DNA of 64,000 nucleotides from Halorientalis salina (GCF_005049285.1 NZ_SOSC01000012.1:18901-82900), one strand, 5' to 3'; counted from the stretch's first letter, positions 8,021 to 16,989 are shown. Notes: generated from the sequence alone by a model not told the origin. Numbers and translations are program-made.

Positions 8021-10238
8021 CGTTGGTCCCCTCCGTTGACCCGCCGTCTGGCTCAGCTTCGACGGCGTCTGATTCCTCGTTCAGTTCGTTCGTTCCGTTC
8101 GTTGCTCGATGCTCGAGCTCTTCTTGGAACTCCTCCATCTCGGTATCGACGGCGTCGTCGCCGGCGCCGGGCAATGAGGACCGAACTTGGGAGGTTGGGT
8201 CGAAGTCGATGACCTGCTTCTCCTTGGGCATCGCTTTGACCTGGATGCCGCGCCACTCACCGTCGACGCCCACCAGCGCCTCGGAGAAGCCGGCGTCCTC
8301 GTTGCCCGGCACGGCGTCCTGGACGAACCGCATCTGCGCGTAGTTCAGTCCGAACTCGTCGGCCCACTCCTCGTCCATCCCGTCGAGGCGGTGGAACTGC
8401 TTGACCGCACACTGGTCCAGGATGGCCTCGCTCTCGGCGTGCTCGAAGAACTCGTCGACGGTCTGCGTGACCAGCCGGATCGAGAGGTCGTGATGGCGGT
8501 GGTGGCGGAACACCGTCTCAAGGAACGCCAGGCTCGCGGCGTCCTGCATGATGTAGCGTGCCTCGTCGATGTAGAACACGACCTCCTTCTCCGAGACTTT
8601 CGCCCGCTCGTACACCAGCGAGATCAACAGCTGCATCGTCAGTGCCGTGCTGCTGTCGACGCTGCCCTCCTGCTGGGCGAGATCGAGGTAGATGACCTTT
8701 TCGTCCCGGATGTCGAAGTCCGATTCTTGGCCGAGGTTGGCGTGCCGACCTCCCTCCTCGAAGGGACGAAGCTGATCGAGGAGCCACGTCGCGTCCTCCT
8801 TGATCTTCCCCGCCTCCTCGTCGGACCGGACGACGAACTCCTCGGGGTCGTCAACCATGTCCTCGAAGACGTCCATCATATCCCGAATCGTGGGGCTCGG
8901 GTTGTCGTGCGTCGAGATGTCGTCGGTGACCCCGTTGCGCTTGTACGCTCGCTTGAGCCCGAGTTCCAGCGTCGTCCGGCGGTCGCCCAGCGAGATGCCA
9001 CGGAGCGCGAAGAAGTTCGTGAGGAAGCTCATCGCGTCGTCGAGCTTCTCGTTGAACGGGCTGGCGTCCTCACCCATCGCCCGCTGGACGTGCTCGGGCG
9101 TCTCCCGGATCTCCAAGGGATTCAGTCCGAGCGTCCCGCCGACAGTGATTCGTTTGGCATCGAGCGCTTCGGCGACCCCTGCCCAGTTGTTCAACGGCTC
9201 GAGGATGATGCCGATACGGTCCTTGCTCTGTTCGATGGAGCGGATGAAGTTCTGCTTCGAACTGAACGACTTCCCCGACCCCGTGTCGCCGACGGTGAAC
9301 ATCGCGTAGCCGTTGTCCCTCGCGAACGGGTCGATGACGACCGGGCTCTGGTTGTCCTTGTGGATCCCGAACTCGACGCCACCTTCCTCGAGAATCGTTG
9401 CGTTGTGCGGCGAGGACAGCAGCGCGCCGACGGCGCCGCCGAGCGCAATCGACGTCCGCCCGAACTCGTTGTCACCGATGGGTGCGGCGGACTGGAGGGC
9501 GAGGTCCTGCCGGCAGATCGCCGTCTTTGGTGTGAGGTTCGCCGGGTCGTCACGGAGCGCGCTCTTGACCTTCTGGACGGCGTCCCTGAGTTCCTCCTTC
9601 TCGTCGGCTCGTACCGTGATGAACATCCCCTGGTCGAAGACGTTCGCGCCATTTTCGACGGCCTTGTACGTCGCTGCGGCCTCGTTGGCACGTTCCTGTA
9701 GGTAGGCACTCCGGACGCTCTGTTCGAGGTCAGCGTCCACCTGGAGGTCGTCAGCGATGTCCTGCAGTTCGTTCCGGGCCCGCTCCTGGTTCTTCGGCGT
9801 GATGTGGGCCGTCAGGTCGAACTGCACGTCGGTCATCTCGAAGAGCTCGGAGAGGTAGCCGTCGTTGGGGTAGTCCGGGTAGTCAGCGATGTACAGCGTC
9901 GTCGTCCACTGCTCGCCGACCCATGCCGCGCGCGTCTCCCACTCGATCGCCGCCGGTGCCGTCACCGTCTTGTGTGACTCAGCGATGTCGTCGAGGAGTT
10001 GGCGTTCGGCCGCGCCCTGTTCGATGGTCTCCTCGTCGAGCAAATCCGAGAACTCGACCTCTTCCTCGTCGTCTTCGGTGTACCAGTCCCAGAGGAGTTT
10101 CCCGCCGATCCCGACCAGTACCGCGAGCAGGATGTAGAGAGCCGCACCTTCCGCTGAGGTTGGGTTCGTGAGCCACTCCGTGAGCTGGCCGACGGCTCCG
10201 CTGTCCGTCTGGAGGACGAGGTTACGCATCGTGGTCAT
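8013..10238 (-). CDS. VirB4/TraC-like conjugation ATPase
   Basis: A 741-aa protein. One N-terminal transmembrane helix (about residues 30-50, ALYILLAVLVGIGG) is followed by an acidic stretch and a VirB4-type central region. Walker A GDTGSGKSF is near residue 318, followed by IGIILEPLNNW and LGLNPLEI. Walker B VVFYIDEARYIM is near 554 with RLVTQTVDEF after it, the usual VirB4 order. It overlaps the upstream VirB3/B4-N-like gene by 17 nt and the coupling ATPase by 8 nt. It probably powers assembly of the mating pore or pilus at the cell membrane. Confidence 0.85.
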   Translation of the reverse strand: MTTMRNLVLQTDSGAVGQLTEWLTNPTSAEGAALYILLAVLVGIGGKLLWDWYTEDDEEEVEFSDLLDEETIEQGAAERQLLDDIAESHKTVTAPAAIEWETRAAWVGEQWTTTLYIADYPDYPNDGYLSELFEMTDVQFDLTAHITPKNQERARNELQDIADDLQVDADLEQSVRSAYLQERANEAAATYKAVENGANVFDQGMFITVRADEKEELRDAVQKVKSALRDDPANLTPKTAICRQDLALQSAAPIGDNEFGRTSIALGGAVGALLSSPHNATILEEGGVEFGIHKDNQSPVVIDPFARDNGYAMFTVGDTGSGKSFSSKQNFIRSIEQSKDRIGIILEPLNNWAGVAEALDAKRITVGGTLGLNPLEIRETPEHVQRAMGEDASPFNEKLDDAMSFLTNFFALRGISLGDRRTTLELGLKRAYKRNGVTDDISTHDNPSPTIRDMMDVFEDMVDDPEEFVVRSDEEAGKIKEDATWLLDQLRPFEEGGRHANLGQESDFDIRDEKVIYLDLAQQEGSVDSSTALTMQLLISLVYERAKVSEKEVVFYIDEARYIMQDAASLAFLETVFRHHRHHDLSIRLVTQTVDEFFEHAESEAILDQCAVKQFHRLDGMDEEWADEFGLNYAQMRFVQDAVPGNEDAGFSEALVGVDGEWRGIQVKAMPKEKQVIDFDPTSQVRSSLPGAGDDAVDTEMEEFQEELEHRATNGTNELNEESDAVEAEPDGGSTEGTNDG

Positions 10239-11343
10239 CCTCCCGGCGCGAATGGCCGATGATGGGTTGTTCGCGAACGACGCTCTCTGCGTCGTCGTAC
10301 TCGTGTTCGCGGCCGTTCCAGAAGTCCATATTCAACACGAAGAGTTCGACCGTGCTGAGCCGGCGTGCGGACCAGCCCGACGCCTGCTGGATGAACTCCG
10401 AGCGCACGTCGTTGACCCGGCTATCCAGCTTCTCGAACATCTGTGCGCGGCGCTCGACGTCGGTGAGGTCCTCACGGCGGGTCACGAACGGGTTGAACAG
10501 GAACCCGATGACGGGGAACTGCGTCAGCTTCTCGGCCGGCGTCCCCTCGTCGCGGAAGCGGTCGTAGACTTCCAGTGGGGTGACCTCGACGCCGATGTAG
10601 TACCGCACCTGCTGGATGCCCCGTTCGCGCATCTCCTTCGGCCGCGTCTCCCGATACTCTTCGAGGAGTTCCCGGAAGATCGGGTTTTCTTTGACGTCCT
10701 CGTCGTTCAGGCGGTCTTCGATGTTCTCCGTAATCTGTTCGACCGGGAACGAGCGGGTCGTCGCGTGGAGTTTGAGCTTCGAGTCCAGTTCCTTGTTGGC
10801 GAACTCCTCGCCGGCGTCCTGGAGCTGTGCCCAGTCGTCGGACATCGCGAAGTCCATGTTGCCGGGGTCGATCTCGATGAACGCCTCCATCGTGCCGTCC
10901 GCGCGCTGGATCGCGCCAGCGCCCGGCCACGCCCGTTCGATGTTCGTGAGGTCTTGCGTCCGCTCGTCGGGCTTGAACGGTGTGTAGTTCGCGAGCCCGC
11001 CCTCGTTGCGCTCTGTCTCATTGGTACTACTGTCGGCTTCCTCCGGCGCGCTGAACGTGATCTGTGGGCGCTTGACGTAGCGATAGACGTCTTTCGTCCA
11101 CGTCCACGCGTTGAGGTGGTCAGGCGAGACGTAGACGATCGCGACGCCGAACCCGAAGCCACCCGCGACGAACGGTAGAGCGAGTGATTCGATGCCAGTG
11201 AGGCCGGCGATGAACAAGCCGACAATTGGGAAGGCGATGAGGACACCGACGTCGCCTTCCTCGATGTTGAGGTAGGGGATGCGGCTCTCCTCACCGAACT
11301 GGTCCATGATGCGCCGTGCGGCTGCGTCTTCGTCGATGGACAT
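10222..11343 (-). CDS. Membrane protein resembling VirB3/PrgI fused to a VirB4 N-terminal domain
   Basis: A 373-aa protein. Two adjacent hydrophobic segments (about residues 28-75) and then RYVKRPQITF match the layout of small two-helix VirB3/PrgI-type proteins. The rest is soluble and, at the level of order and length, resembles the non-ATPase N-terminal half of VirB4 (the domain before the Walker A motif). The next gene starts with its own helix and ATPase, so VirB4 functions may be divided between two polypeptides here. Identification rests on topology and position, not on a diagnostic motif. Confidence 0.6.
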   Translation of the reverse strand: MSIDEDAAARRIMDQFGEESRIPYLNIEEGDVGVLIAFPIVGLFIAGLTGIESLALPFVAGGFGFGVAIVYVSPDHLNAWTWTKDVYRYVKRPQITFSAPEEADSSTNETERNEGGLANYTPFKPDERTQDLTNIERAWPGAGAIQRADGTMEAFIEIDPGNMDFAMSDDWAQLQDAGEEFANKELDSKLKLHATTRSFPVEQITENIEDRLNDEDVKENPIFRELLEEYRETRPKEMRERGIQQVRYYIGVEVTPLEVYDRFRDEGTPAEKLTQFPVIGFLFNPFVTRREDLTDVERRAQMFEKLDSRVNDVRSEFIQQASGWSARRLSTVELFVLNMDFWNGREHEYDDAESVVREQPIIGHSRREDDHDA

Positions 11344-11345
11344 TG

Positions 11346-12461
11346 TTAGTGGATACCTCGGTCAAAGTCAATACCGCGGTTGTCACTCGCTGTCCCCGAT
11401 GTGGTACCACCGGGGTCGTTCTCGGTGCGTCGGTACGACGGTGCGCCCCCTCCTTCATCGCCGTGACCACCTCGGGCAGCGGCCTTCTGTGCGACAGCGT
11501 GTCCGGCGGCGGCTTTCGGGCCCCACCGGGCGGCGGTTGTCGCGACGCCGGCCCCACCGACGTAGGCTCCGGCTGCAACGCCGCCAATGAGAGCTGCTCC
11601 TTTCGTCGCGCCTCCGAGGACTTTCGCCGTCATCGGAGTTGCGAATTTGAACGTCTTCCACGTGACATAGAGGGCAACGAGTGGAAGGGAAGACGCGACG
11701 AGATACTTGAGAAACGCTGTTCCCGGCGTCAAGGCCCCTCCAGAGTAGAGTAAATCGTATCCCTTGAGAACTATCGCTGCAGGCAGGGGTAGGATGGCTA
11801 AGGGAACGAACCGTTTGCTGAACCCCATAGCGACATCTGAGAGAACAGGGATATTGCCATATGCGACGGCGAATGCGATGGGCATCCCATACAGGTAGAC
11901 GTAGAGGAGAATCTGCCGGATGTAGAACAGCGCTTCCAATGCCCACATCGAGATTCCCCCGATAAGAGCAAAAAGTAGACCGAGACCGGGATTGGTAATT
12001 GACCCTGTTATGAACTGTAGCATAGCAGAGGCCAGCGAGGACAGCTCCGGCATCAGCGCTATTGTGAACCCGTCGACAAGGTAGAGAGCGAGCGCTCCAA
12101 TCCAGTACCACGTAATGATCAGGAACGCACCGACCCAGGCAGTCTTCTTGGTCTTCCGAGCCTCGTATGCACTCCCGATATTGAAGATACGGATGGTGTG
12201 CCGTCCCTGAACGCTCATCACAAGGAGCAGAAGAGAAATCAACATGATCTCGCCGCCGATGAGCCCTTCCTGGATTGCTGGCCAAGGGGCGTTACTTGGT
12301 TCTCCGAAAATGAACGCCCCGTCGGTCTGGGGAGTTGGAGTGCCAAACATCTCTTCGGTCAGCGTCTGATACCCCGACCGAAGCCCGTCCATGAACAGAC
12401 CGATGAACCAATCGACAACGTCTTTGAACCCCTCGAGAACGACGTCTATCAGGTCCACCAT
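11346..12461 (-). CDS. VirB6/TrbL-like polytopic membrane protein
   Basis: 371 aa from the ATG at 12461, which is 2 nt after the upstream stop; a start 30 nt earlier would overlap that gene. There are about six or seven transmembrane segments between residues 70 and 300, including EIMLISLLLLVMSV, VGAFLIITWYWIGALAL and ASSLPLVALYVTW. After them comes a Gly/Ala-rich stretch (ALIGGVAAGAYVGGAG) and a charged, low-complexity tail. This topology is typical of VirB6/TrbL inner-membrane channel subunits. It lies directly before the VirB3/VirB4 genes, which supports the assignment. Confidence 0.7.
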   Translation of the reverse strand: MVDLIDVVLEGFKDVVDWFIGLFMDGLRSGYQTLTEEMFGTPTPQTDGAFIFGEPSNAPWPAIQEGLIGGEIMLISLLLLVMSVQGRHTIRIFNIGSAYEARKTKKTAWVGAFLIITWYWIGALALYLVDGFTIALMPELSSLASAMLQFITGSITNPGLGLLFALIGGISMWALEALFYIRQILLYVYLYGMPIAFAVAYGNIPVLSDVAMGFSKRFVPLAILPLPAAIVLKGYDLLYSGGALTPGTAFLKYLVASSLPLVALYVTWKTFKFATPMTAKVLGGATKGAALIGGVAAGAYVGGAGVATTAARWGPKAAAGHAVAQKAAARGGHGDEGGGAPSYRRTENDPGGTTSGTASDNRGIDFDRGIH

Positions 12462-12463
12462 CG

Positions 12464-13294
12464 TTAGGCCTCCGTGATTGAAACCTCGCAATCACTCATC
12501 TCCGTGGATCCAGAGTACTGTACATCGAAGGTCTTCGATACCTGGTCGCCGCCAACTTGAGTTCGGACTGTGACGGTGAACTGGCCGCTGTTTCCGTCCG
12601 GGGAGCATCCCATCCCCTTTTCAGATTCGGAACCAAATGGGAACGAACTACTGAACAGGTCGGTAGTTTCTCCCGGTGAGATCACCACCTGCTCGGTTTC
12701 ATACATTCCGCTACCTCTGGGATCTTCAATCGGGTTTGGTACATCACCGGAGAAAATCAACTCAACAACCGCTTCTGGTCCGCTTCCGGTGTTTTCGACG
12801 GTGGCGTACGCTTCCCCGTTCTTTAGCCGATCCGTCTCAGTATCTCCGTAGACTTCGTCCCACGACTTCTCCGGGTTATTCCTGTAAAGACCGACATCTT
12901 GAATTCCAATTTCCGGCTGAATCAGTGAAGAACTCTCAGCTATTGTTTCTTCACCGCTGAGAGCCACGACAGTATACTCTCCAGGCTCGTAAGAAGTTCC
13001 GATCTCGAAAGAGACCTGTTGTGACCCAGCAGCAGTTTCTCGTTGACCGAACAGCTCCCCATTCGGCTGGACGAGGTTGATCTGATCGACTCCCTCCTCT
13101 GACGTGTATTCAATGACGAGTTCTGTCCCCTCTACGGTGACTTGCTGGATGATTCCCTCTCCATCAGACGGGGTTGAGTTCCCGCTACCCGGGGAATCGC
13201 CGTTGTTGAGGCATCCGGCCACGCTCACGAGAGCGGCGCCGGCGACTGTTCGGAGGGCGGTTCGTCTACTGAGGTGGGGATTGTCCTGAGTCAT
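12464..13294 (-). CDS. Tat-exported lipoprotein of the transfer operon
   Basis: 276 aa starting at the ATG that overlaps the previous stop (ATGA, 13291-13294). The longer frame upstream is rejected because the Tat signal sits exactly at this start: twin arginine in HLSRRTALR, hydrophobic AGAALVSVAGC, with Cys as lipobox residue. After a Gly/Ser/Pro linker the mature part is beta-rich, about 200 residues, with CARDB-like features (LKNGEAYATVENTGSG, VISPGETTDLF). Haloarchaeal lipoproteins with this layout sit on the outer face of the membrane. It is probably a surface part of the mating apparatus. Confidence 0.8.
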   Translation of the reverse strand: MTQDNPHLSRRTALRTVAGAALVSVAGCLNNGDSPGSGNSTPSDGEGIIQQVTVEGTELVIEYTSEEGVDQINLVQPNGELFGQRETAAGSQQVSFEIGTSYEPGEYTVVALSGEETIAESSSLIQPEIGIQDVGLYRNNPEKSWDEVYGDTETDRLKNGEAYATVENTGSGPEAVVELIFSGDVPNPIEDPRGSGMYETEQVVISPGETTDLFSSSFPFGSESEKGMGCSPDGNSGQFTVTVRTQVGGDQVSKTFDVQYSGSTEMSDCEVSITEA

Positions 13295-15024
13295 GGGTTT
13301 TGCTGGAAGATGTCTTCTGGGCCGAGCATCCGCAGGAGGCGCTTGCCAGCGTAGAACATCACGAAGAACGGCAGGAGCTGCCAACCGACCTCAAAGATGA
13401 GGGCGAACCAGCCTTCAATCGTTCCGAGTGGATGCCAGCGGGCCGTCGCGGAATCGCTCACGTACGCGGGATTATGGCCGAGCCACGAACCCGGATGGTA
13501 GCGGGCCGTGTAGATCCCCGGCTCGTCGATCGTCACGATTGCCACGCCCGATTCGTTGGTCTCGACGCGCTGATCTGCGACGGTGATGTATCCATTCCGG
13601 GTGGTTCCGCCAATCGGGTACTGGCGGCTATCGTCGAGCGTGATGGGAGCGCCGGTCTGATTGTCCCGCAGTTCAATCCGGAGTGTCGCCTGTGACTGGT
13701 TCTGCTTGAGTACCTCCACGGTGAGGTTGCTGCGACGGAGCTGTCGCTCGGAGCCACCGTTCGGCTCGACGATCGAGGCGTTCACGCCACGGACGATACC
13801 CGCAACGTGGAGCGCTTCACGGTCGACGGTCTCCGCTCGAACGGCGACGCCGTACGTCGTCGTGTACGACTGGTTGACGATGTCGATGTTGATGTTCTCC
13901 CCAATGGTGCCGACCGGCGACGGGCGGTCAGTCCCCCACGTCTCGATGAGTTCGGGGCCATCTCGAACCGGCTCGGCACGCGGCCCGATGCGAGACGGAT
14001 ATGCGTGGACGTACACGGGAATCGCATCCGATTCAACGGTGGCGCTATCTGTCCGGTTCGACCGAACGAGCGTGTCCCAGTTGGTGTTCCGAGCAGTGTA
14101 GAACCGCCAGACACCACGCACCCGTGCATCGCCATCCTCGGTAAGCGTGTACCCCTGCCACGGGCGGGACTGGAAGATGGCCACACCGGCGTCGCCGTTA
14201 GGGTACTCGGCGTAGTAGGGATATGCCGAGAGGTCGTAGATCTCGACGTCGATCGCGTTCGAGACGTTGCGTGATTCCGTCCGGTAGGTTACGTCGACGT
14301 CCGTCCGGTTGCCTTGGTCGAACCGAGTGGTCTTCTTCAGACGGGTACTGATCTCCGCTTCGAGCGTGAGATTCGCGCTCCAGTCATCCTCGATCTGGTA
14401 GTCGAGGGCTGGCGTATGGGACCCGTCCTGCGTCGCGATGGTCTCGCCGTTCTTCTTCAGCCGGACTTCTTCGACCTCGTGCTCCGTGAGCGACCACGAG
14501 ATAGTCGTGTTGCCGGAGGAGCTCCCGTTGGGTACGCGAACGCGATAATCAACGAAACCGCGCATCGTCCCATTCGGCGCGATGTAGAGTGGGGTTTCAC
14601 CGGACTCGAGGTGTCCACGAGTAGAGGGCTGGACGGCGAAGATCGTTGCGTGAGCATCTTCGATGAAGACGCCGTCCTCGAGGTCCGCGTGCGGCGGATG
14701 CACGGACGTATCTGGGCCGCCGGCGTCGAGGTCCTCGAAGTCGTTCCGAGTCCACGTCGCCGCGGTCGCGGGCGGGCGCTTGAACGTGACGTCGGTCCCG
14801 TTCGCGACTTGGTGGACGGCGGAGCGGTCCTCGCCGTACCGCTGGCGGTACTCCTCCTGGCTGATGTAATTGTCCGAATCGCGGGACCACAGCGTTGCCG
14901 ACTCGTTTTCCGTGAGCCCGTTCCCCTCCGTACCCGGTCGCGGCGGGTCGGCTGCGACGATACCCGTGACTAAGCTCGTCACGAGCAAGCCGGCCATGAG
15001 CACGGAGAGCTCTCGGTGGTTCAT
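13291..15024 (-). CDS. Large surface-anchored glycoprotein of the conjugation module
   Basis: A 577-aa protein. It has a Sec-type signal peptide (residues 1-25, ending VTGIVAAD), a long extracellular region, and one C-terminal transmembrane helix (about 548-566) with a basic end. The ectodomain has many N-x-S/T sequons, for example NGT, NES, NTT and NQT, consistent with N-glycosylation. Near the end is an Ig-like stretch (ETNESGVAIVTIDEPGIYTARY). It lies between the pilin-like gene and the lipoprotein gene. It may be an adhesin, a receptor-recognition protein or an exclusion protein. I do not recognise a family. Confidence 0.7.
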   Translation of the reverse strand: MNHRELSVLMAGLLVTSLVTGIVAADPPRPGTEGNGLTENESATLWSRDSDNYISQEEYRQRYGEDRSAVHQVANGTDVTFKRPPATAATWTRNDFEDLDAGGPDTSVHPPHADLEDGVFIEDAHATIFAVQPSTRGHLESGETPLYIAPNGTMRGFVDYRVRVPNGSSSGNTTISWSLTEHEVEEVRLKKNGETIATQDGSHTPALDYQIEDDWSANLTLEAEISTRLKKTTRFDQGNRTDVDVTYRTESRNVSNAIDVEIYDLSAYPYYAEYPNGDAGVAIFQSRPWQGYTLTEDGDARVRGVWRFYTARNTNWDTLVRSNRTDSATVESDAIPVYVHAYPSRIGPRAEPVRDGPELIETWGTDRPSPVGTIGENINIDIVNQSYTTTYGVAVRAETVDREALHVAGIVRGVNASIVEPNGGSERQLRRSNLTVEVLKQNQSQATLRIELRDNQTGAPITLDDSRQYPIGGTTRNGYITVADQRVETNESGVAIVTIDEPGIYTARYHPGSWLGHNPAYVSDSATARWHPLGTIEGWFALIFEVGWQLLPFFVMFYAGKRLLRMLGPEDIFQQNP

Positions 15025-15052
15025 AGGGCTCGTAACGGGGATCGCGGAGTGC

Positions 15053-15472
15053 TTACCAGGGGACGAGGTCGACGCACTGCGCCAGCGGCAGCCCCATCAT
15101 CGACCCGGCGACGGTGTACAGCGGGCCGAGGACGACGAGGACGACCGCGGACTTCATCGCCGACCGTTTGTGGCGCTTAAGGCCCTTCTTCTGCTCGGGA
15201 TTGAGGGTGAACATCTCGATAAGGGAGTCAGCCTGCCAGACGATTGCGAGGCCGACGATCCCCAGCGCGGTTGTGAGCTGGAAGAATCCCTCAATCATGC
15301 TGGGAAGGTTGTCCGCGCTACAGACGGCGTTACTCTGGGCGGCGACCGGCTGGACGGCGAACAGGCTCAGGAAGACGACTGTTAGTGCGGCCTGTCGTGG
15401 AACCTTGCCGGTCAGGGATGACTCGGTGTCGGTGCTACGTTCAGGGTCGGAGGGAGTCTTGTTCTGGGACAT
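15053..15472 (-). CDS. VirB2/TrbC-like pilin candidate
   Basis: A 139-aa protein. After a hydrophilic N-terminus there is a signal-like helix (about residues 28-45) ending VQPVAAQS. Then come two hydrophobic helices (about 65-83 and 108-126) separated by a short basic loop (KKGLKRHKRS). A cleaved leader plus two helices with a charged loop is the layout of VirB2/TrbC pilins. Two cysteines in the mature part (C52 region and QCVDL near the end) could form a disulfide. It is near the start of the transfer operon, as pilin genes often are. Confidence 0.6.
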   Translation of the reverse strand: MSQNKTPSDPERSTDTESSLTGKVPRQAALTVVFLSLFAVQPVAAQSNAVCSADNLPSMIEGFFQLTTALGIVGLAIVWQADSLIEMFTLNPEQKKGLKRHKRSAMKSAVVLVVLGPLYTVAGSMMGLPLAQCVDLVPW

Positions 15473-15478
15473 TGCGGG

Positions 15479-15757
15479 TCAATCATCAGTAGCGTCTCCA
15501 GCCGTCGGCTGGCTCTGCTGATCTTCGACGAGCGAACGGAGGTCGTCGATTCGATTCGTGTACTCTGCGATCTCTTCGAGCGTGTAGCCTTGCTCGCGGG
15601 CCCGGTCCAGGAGGTCGCGGAGCTCGTCGGGGTCAACACCGCGGACTTCCATTTCCTCACGGAGGGCGCGGCGATAGAGGGCTGAGGCGTTGATGTGGCC
15701 GTTCCACATCAGGTACAGATCATCGATGTCCTCGATGGTGACTGACCTCGTAATCAT
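15479..15757 (-). CDS. Small helical protein, first gene of the transfer operon
   Basis: 92 aa from the ATG at 15757 (MITRSVTIEDI). The longer frame to 15865 runs through the AT-rich promoter and is rejected. It is mostly alpha-helical and charged, with NASALYRRALREEMEVRG followed by two more amphipathic helices. It has no transmembrane segment. Proteins of this size opening an operon are often regulators or relaxosome accessory proteins; the N-terminal half could be a ribbon-helix-helix fold. No firm family match. Confidence 0.55.
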   Translation of the reverse strand: MITRSVTIEDIDDLYLMWNGHINASALYRRALREEMEVRGVDPDELRDLLDRAREQGYTLEEIAEYTNRIDDLRSLVEDQQSQPTAGDATDD

Positions 15758-15814
15758 ACATGCGGGTATGGGTATGCACCGGCTGAGTCCCGGTACATAT
15801 TTACTGACTATCTG

Positions 15815-15835
15815 GAAAATATATAAATATTTTCT
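15815..15835 (-). promoter_or_regulatory. TATA-rich promoter of the transfer operon
   Basis: On the minus strand this reads as an A/T-only tract with TTTATATATT, about 60-75 nt before the ATG at 15757. It is the strongest TATA-like element near the start of the leftward operon, and it fits a transcript beginning about 15785-15795. Confidence 0.55.
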
Positions 15836-15903
15836 GGTTGTTCGAGATTGAGATTCGCCATACAAATTATCGGCAAATAATTGAGGAACGTTTCGGGTGT
15901 GCC

Positions 15904-15944
15904 TTAACCAACGGGTGGAGTCTTATCGCGTGGGTGTTGGTTAA
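15904..15944. repeat. Inverted repeat TTAACCAAC...GTTGGTTAA, right copy
   Basis: Perfect 9-bp arms (15904-15912 and 15936-15944) 23 nt apart, between the transfer-operon promoter and xseB. It matches the copy at 761-802. It is 70-120 nt upstream of the operon TATA tract, so a regulatory role at this promoter is possible. The other copy flanks the far end of the block. Confidence 0.6.
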
Positions 15945-15964
15945 ACTCTCACAATAGAACCGTT

Positions 15965-16147
15965 CTACTCGATCTCGATGACGTCCCCACTTCCATCATT
16001 AAGGAGACTGCGTACTTCGTCAAGGAGTTCCTCACCTTCCTCGTGGAGTGCAGTACCTTCATCGAGGTCGCACTCGTTCGCGTCGAGCTGCTCAATAATC
16101 TCCTCGACGCGACTCAACCGATCGTAGATGTCTGGATCTTTTGCCAC
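15965..16147 (-). CDS. xseB: Exodeoxyribonuclease VII small subunit
   Basis: 60 aa from the GTG at 16147, which follows the xseA stop by 2 nt. An ATG at 16168 would overlap xseA by 19 nt. It is a short helical protein with RLSRVEEIIEQLD, then LDEGTALHEEGEELLDEV, the conserved XseB pattern. ExoVII degrades single-stranded DNA, and XseB binds the coiled-coil part of XseA. The position next to the conjugation block suggests a role in processing single-stranded transfer DNA or repair. Confidence 0.8.
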   Translation of the reverse strand: MAKDPDIYDRLSRVEEIIEQLDANECDLDEGTALHEEGEELLDEVRSLLNDGSGDVIEIE

Positions 16148-16149
16148 GG

Positions 16150-16989
16150 TTAGATCACCCCCAGCCAAAGCCCGGTGATGACCAACAACAGCAACAGCAG
16201 CACAGCGATGGCGACCTTGTAGTAAATCGGTGGGAGGCCCTCGGGTGCGGTCGCTTCATCGACTGCTTCGGCGAGCTCCTGTTCGTGTTCGTGGTCCTGC
16301 TGGAAGGTCTCGTACGCGGCGTCGAGCTGTTGCTCCAGCGGCTCGATCTCACTCGCAAGGAACTCTTGGCGGGAGTTCACGATGTACTCGCCGGCGGCGG
16401 TCGGCGTGATCGTCGCGACGTCCGCCACCTGATCCGCGATGAGTCGGTCATCAGTGTGTCCAATCGCGGTGACCACCGGGGTATTCGCGGTGAAGATCGC
16501 CTCCGCAACCCGCTCGGTGTTGAAGGCCTGGAGGTTCGAATCGCTCCCACCGCCCCGACCAACGATGATGGCGTCGACGTCCTCCGAGCGGTCGAGATGG
16601 TGGATGCCGTTCGCGATGGACGTCGGCGCGTTCGACCCCTGGACGGTTGTGTCCTTCACTAGGATGTCGACGGTGGGGTCCTGTCCGTGGATCGCGTTCT
16701 GGATGTCGTACCGGGCGTCTCCTCGAAGGGACGTGACGACGCCGACCCGCTCCGGGAACGCCGGCGGTTGCTGTTTCTGCTCGTCGTCGAACCAGCCACG
16801 CTCTTCGAGTTCGCTTCGTAGCCGCTCGACGGCAGCTGCTTGGTCGCCGTCGCCGACGACGATCACCTCCCACGGTTTGAGGTCGATTTTCCCGCCCTCA
16901 GTCCAGTAATCGATATCGCCCTCGAGGATAACCTCGGTGCCGTCTTCGAGCTCGGTGTCCATCTCCCGGTAGCGGTTTGCCCAGATCAT
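16150..16989 (-). CDS. xseA: Exodeoxyribonuclease VII large subunit, catalytic part, with C-terminal membrane helix
   Basis: 279 aa. It contains the ExoVII nuclease core: RVGVVTSLRGDARYDI, DAIIVGRGGGSDSNLQAFN, ERVAEAIF, and VTAIGHTDDRLIADQVAD, all characteristic of XseA. The start (ATG overlapping the previous stop as ATGA) lies in the middle of the N-terminal OB fold, whose first half is encoded by the next gene upstream in another frame. The usual long coiled coil is short here. The protein ends with a strongly hydrophobic segment (YKVAIAVLLLLLLVITGLWL) that looks like a membrane anchor. The pair is either a naturally split subunit or a frameshifted xseA. Confidence 0.8.
   Translation of the reverse strand: MIWANRYREMDTELEDGTEVILEGDIDYWTEGGKIDLKPWEVIVVGDGDQAAAVERLRSELEERGWFDDEQKQQPPAFPERVGVVTSLRGDARYDIQNAIHGQDPTVDILVKDTTVQGSNAPTSIANGIHHLDRSEDVDAIIVGRGGGSDSNLQAFNTERVAEAIFTANTPVVTAIGHTDDRLIADQVADVATITPTAAGEYIVNSRQEFLASEIEPLEQQLDAAYETFQQDHEHEQELAEAVDEATAPEGLPPIYYKVAIAVLLLLLLVITGLWLGVI

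Noticed and set aside
13295..13384. 30-residue extension of the lipoprotein
   Set aside because: The Tat signal begins exactly at the ATG at 13294, so the extension would bury it.
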